DNA of 64,000 nt from NCBI RefSeq assembly GCF_002897295.1, contig NZ_BEXF01000017.1, positions 62,001 through 126,000 on the forward strand, written 5' to 3'. Positions 62,364 to 64,000 of the stretch are shown here, one piece after another (position 1 is the stretch's first letter; each line of letters starts with the position of its first letter). Position numbers and translations under genes: made by a program. Below the pieces are notes generated by a model. That model ran no database searches, had not been told where the DNA came from, and worked only from the letters and a program-made list of their open reading frames with translations. The stretch comes from Brevibacillus reuszeri. Lineage in GTDB: Bacteria > Bacillota > Bacilli > Brevibacillales > Brevibacillaceae.

Positions 62364-62405
62364 TCGGCATCAATCCTTTGAAATCTGTTCGAGAGGTGTG
62401 AACAA

Positions 62406-62828
62406 ATGAATCGACTGGAGAAAGCGATTCTAATTGCGACACAGGCACACGCGGGACAAGTAGACAAAGGCTGCAATCCTTACATCCTTCATCCACTGAG
62501 GATCATGCTGCGGATGAATACAGAGGAGACGATGATCGCAGCTGTTTTGCACGATGTTCTCGAAGATACCAATGTAACGCCTGAAGACCTTTTACAAGCA
62601 GGGTTGCCTCGTGAGGTTGTTGCGGGTGTAGTTGCTTTAACCCGGCGAGAGGGTGAAACCTACATGGACTTTATCAAAAGAACAAAACAGGACCCGATAG
62701 CAAGATTGGTAAAATTGGCTGATTTAGAGGATAATTGCGATTTAACACGTCTCCCCAATCCAACGAAAGAGGATTTTGACAGAGTGGAGCGTTATAAACT
62801 GGCGATTAGTGAACTTCATTCATCTTAA
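62406..62828 (+). CDS. HD-domain hydrolase (SpoT/MESH1-like)
   Basis: GAGAGGTGTGAACA precedes the ATG. The 140-residue protein is a single HD domain: ATQAHAGQVDKGCNPYILHP, TMIAAVLHDVLEDTNVTPED (His-Asp pair), and LVKLADLEDNCDL near 100. The pattern matches the short guanosine tetraphosphate hydrolase-like proteins. There is no synthetase domain. It may hydrolyse (p)ppGpp or a related nucleotide; the substrate is inferred from the family. Confidence 0.75.
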   Translation: MNRLEKAILIATQAHAGQVDKGCNPYILHPLRIMLRMNTEETMIAAVLHDVLEDTNVTPEDLLQAGLPREVVAGVVALTRREGETYMDFIKRTKQDPIARLVKLADLEDNCDLTRLPNPTKEDFDRVERYKLAISELHSS

Positions 62829-62909
62829 AAAGGAAGCTGCTAGCGTGGCAGTTCTTTGGTCCGTGGTTTGATTGAGGAGTCAAGGGTTCATTACAGTTCG
62901 CTCACGAAA

Positions 62910-62935
62910 ATCCCTTAGGGTTGTACCTAAGGGAT
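62910..62935 (-). terminator. hairpin at the end of the amine oxidase gene
   Basis: ATCCCTTAGG pairs perfectly with CCTAAGGGAT around a 6-base loop. It overlaps the stop codon, and on the minus strand TTTT follows. Confidence 0.5.
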
Positions 62936-64000
62936 GCTGTTTATTTCACTCGCTGCACGTACCGCAGACTGAATCGCTCCTTGAATCCACCCGTGATAAT
63001 CAGAAGCATGCTCACCAGCAAAGTGAACTCTGCCCTCAGGCTTCTCTATATATGATCCGATTCCGGTTTCCTGCAAGGGTTTAAACATAGTGAAGGCGCC
63101 AGCTGCAAATGGATCGAGCGCCCAGTTATGCACAACTCCAGTCACAAAAGACTGATATACCACGTCCCCATGGATGCTAGCCATGATTTTGAGAGCCGTC
63201 GTGATCTGTTCATCCTTCGACATGCTGATCCAGGGAAGGGCATCATCTTCCCACGTATAACTAACCAGGACAACTCCACCTGATGCTCCAAAATGATGAC
63301 TCGGATAATAAGAGAGTCGAATGGGCAGGTCCGTAGTAGAGTTGCCTCCATACAGGCCGTTATCTTCCCAGAAGCGGTGGGAAAATTGGATGCCAATTTT
63401 TGTGGAGGAAACGTAATGGAGCTGGCGAATAGCCGCCCATTTTTGATAGGAGAACAAGTGATAGGGCTCCACCTTAACAAACTGTAAAAGGGTAAAAGGT
63501 AAGGTGATAATTGCAAAATCTGCCGTCACTTGGAAGGGCTCTGAAGTTAAAGTTTGCAAGCCAGAGATAGTCACATGCTCTCCATGCTGGCTGATGGTGG
63601 TCATTTTATGGTTAAAGTGAATATTCTCGCGTAGTTGAGGCAAAAATGCACAGGGCAATTTATCAAATCCACCAGAGATTTCATAAAAGTGAGTAGAGGG
63701 AGAAAAGAGGATGAAGTCGCGCAAAATTTCCAGAAAGGCAAGCTCGGGAAATCCTTCGAAGCCTGACAAAACATTTATCATATGAACAGCTGCAGCGGAC
63801 AAGGAAGGTCCGACAGGATTGTTACGCAAGAAAAGTTCCATAGAATACTTGTCGAACGATTCTTTTATGATGGGCCAATGCCTTTCAGGATTCTGGTTAA
63901 TAAAATCGAGAATTGGCTTGATTGCGAGAAGGGCTAATTCATCAGCCGTTTTGCCACGTTCATTCGGTGCTACTGGGAAGCCAAGAATATCAGGATTTTG
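62927..64000 (-). CDS. flavin-dependent amine/L-amino acid oxidase, 5' end outside the window
   Basis: The minus-strand frame stays open to the right edge, beyond the internal Met at 63841 (upstream text NPDILGFPVAPNERGKTADE), so at least 357 residues are present and the FAD-binding N-terminus is missing. Visible family parts are the substrate-domain text FYEISGGFDKLPCAFLPQLR, TADFAIITLPFTLLQF, and the C-terminal FAD motif VHFAGEHASDYHGWIQGAIQ with SAVRAASEI. It oxidises amines or amino acids to imines with peroxide release. No signal can be judged. Confidence 0.8.
   Translation of the reverse strand, partial: QNPDILGFPVAPNERGKTADELALLAIKPILDFINQNPERHWPIIKESFDKYSMELFLRNNPVGPSLSAAAVHMINVLSGFEGFPELAFLEILRDFILFSPSTHFYEISGGFDKLPCAFLPQLRENIHFNHKMTTISQHGEHVTISGLQTLTSEPFQVTADFAIITLPFTLLQFVKVEPYHLFSYQKWAAIRQLHYVSSTKIGIQFSHRFWEDNGLYGGNSTTDLPIRLSYYPSHHFGASGGVVLVSYTWEDDALPWISMSKDEQITTALKIMASIHGDVVYQSFVTGVVHNWALDPFAAGAFTMFKPLQETGIGSYIEKPEGRVHFAGEHASDYHGWIQGAIQSAVRAASEINSIP

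Noticed and set aside
1..64000. CRISPR array
   Set aside because: No regularly spaced 20-40 bp repeats with unique spacers were seen. The repeat clusters found are short palindromic or integrase-type.

Overview
The window looks like a stretch of a low-GC Gram-positive, spore-former-type chromosome. Brevibacillus or a close Paenibacillaceae relative is my best guess. This is an inference from the gene families (YVTN beta-propeller protein with a spore-type head domain, copper-amine-oxidase-like stalk protein, DUF6173, DUF3885, ArpU-type and YolD-type phage genes, a Cry-like toxin), from strong AGGAGG ribosome binding sites and from frequent GTG/TTG starts. There is no rRNA, intact tRNA or CRISPR array.

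Layout. (1) 1-17.06 kb is the right part of a decayed prophage-like element: small early phage genes, a DnaD-like replication protein, two tandem ArpU-type regulators, a ClpP-type head protease, a string of small cargo genes separated by hairpin terminators (including an FRG-domain gene), a lone PD-(D/E)XK protein, YolD-type genes, a LAGLIDADG homing endonuclease beside a gutted ATP-dependent DNA ligase, and a complete McrB-McrC pair. (2) 17.06-27.79 kb is a 10.7-kb integrative island bounded by two 48-bp copies (one mismatch) of the 3' end of a tRNA, apparently tRNA-Val(GAC). It carries a tyrosine integrase, a row of small excisionase-like HTH proteins, a replication-type protein followed by a repeat cluster, a serine resolvase, a DUF932-like protein and a two-gene cargo operon (25.7-27.3 kb) whose first protein has two nuclease-like motifs. 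(3) 27.79-about 33.4 kb is a second, badly decayed phage element at the same tRNA site: integrase fragment fused by deletion to a DNA polymerase fragment, cytosine methyltransferase tail, VirE-type primase/helicase pseudogene, with an intact TIR/deoxyribosyltransferase-like gene set tail to tail into it.

(4) 34.3-44.0 kb is a defence cluster: a GmrSD-type type IV restriction protein, an McrB-like AAA+ protein overlapping a DUF2357 nuclease-like partner, a MazG-like hydrolase and a DUF2075 helicase with an N-terminal nuclease-like motif. (5) 44.1-45.9 kb holds a broken IS256-type transposase and a compact gene joining a Cry-toxin domain I-like segment to a jacalin-like lectin segment. (6) 46-64 kb is more ordinary chromosome: small lipoproteins, phosphatase-like and macrodomain genes that appear to descend from one duplicated pair, a surface stalk protein, the YVTN protein, a LysR regulator, and a probable operon of a C45-family acyl hydrolase plus a complete oligopeptide-type ABC transporter. 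It ends with an HD-domain hydrolase and a flavin amine oxidase that runs off the right edge.

The tandem tRNA-site elements and the defence cluster together form one long accessory region (0-46 kb) with two different McrBC-type systems, one GmrSD protein, at least three further nuclease-like proteins and a TIR-like protein.
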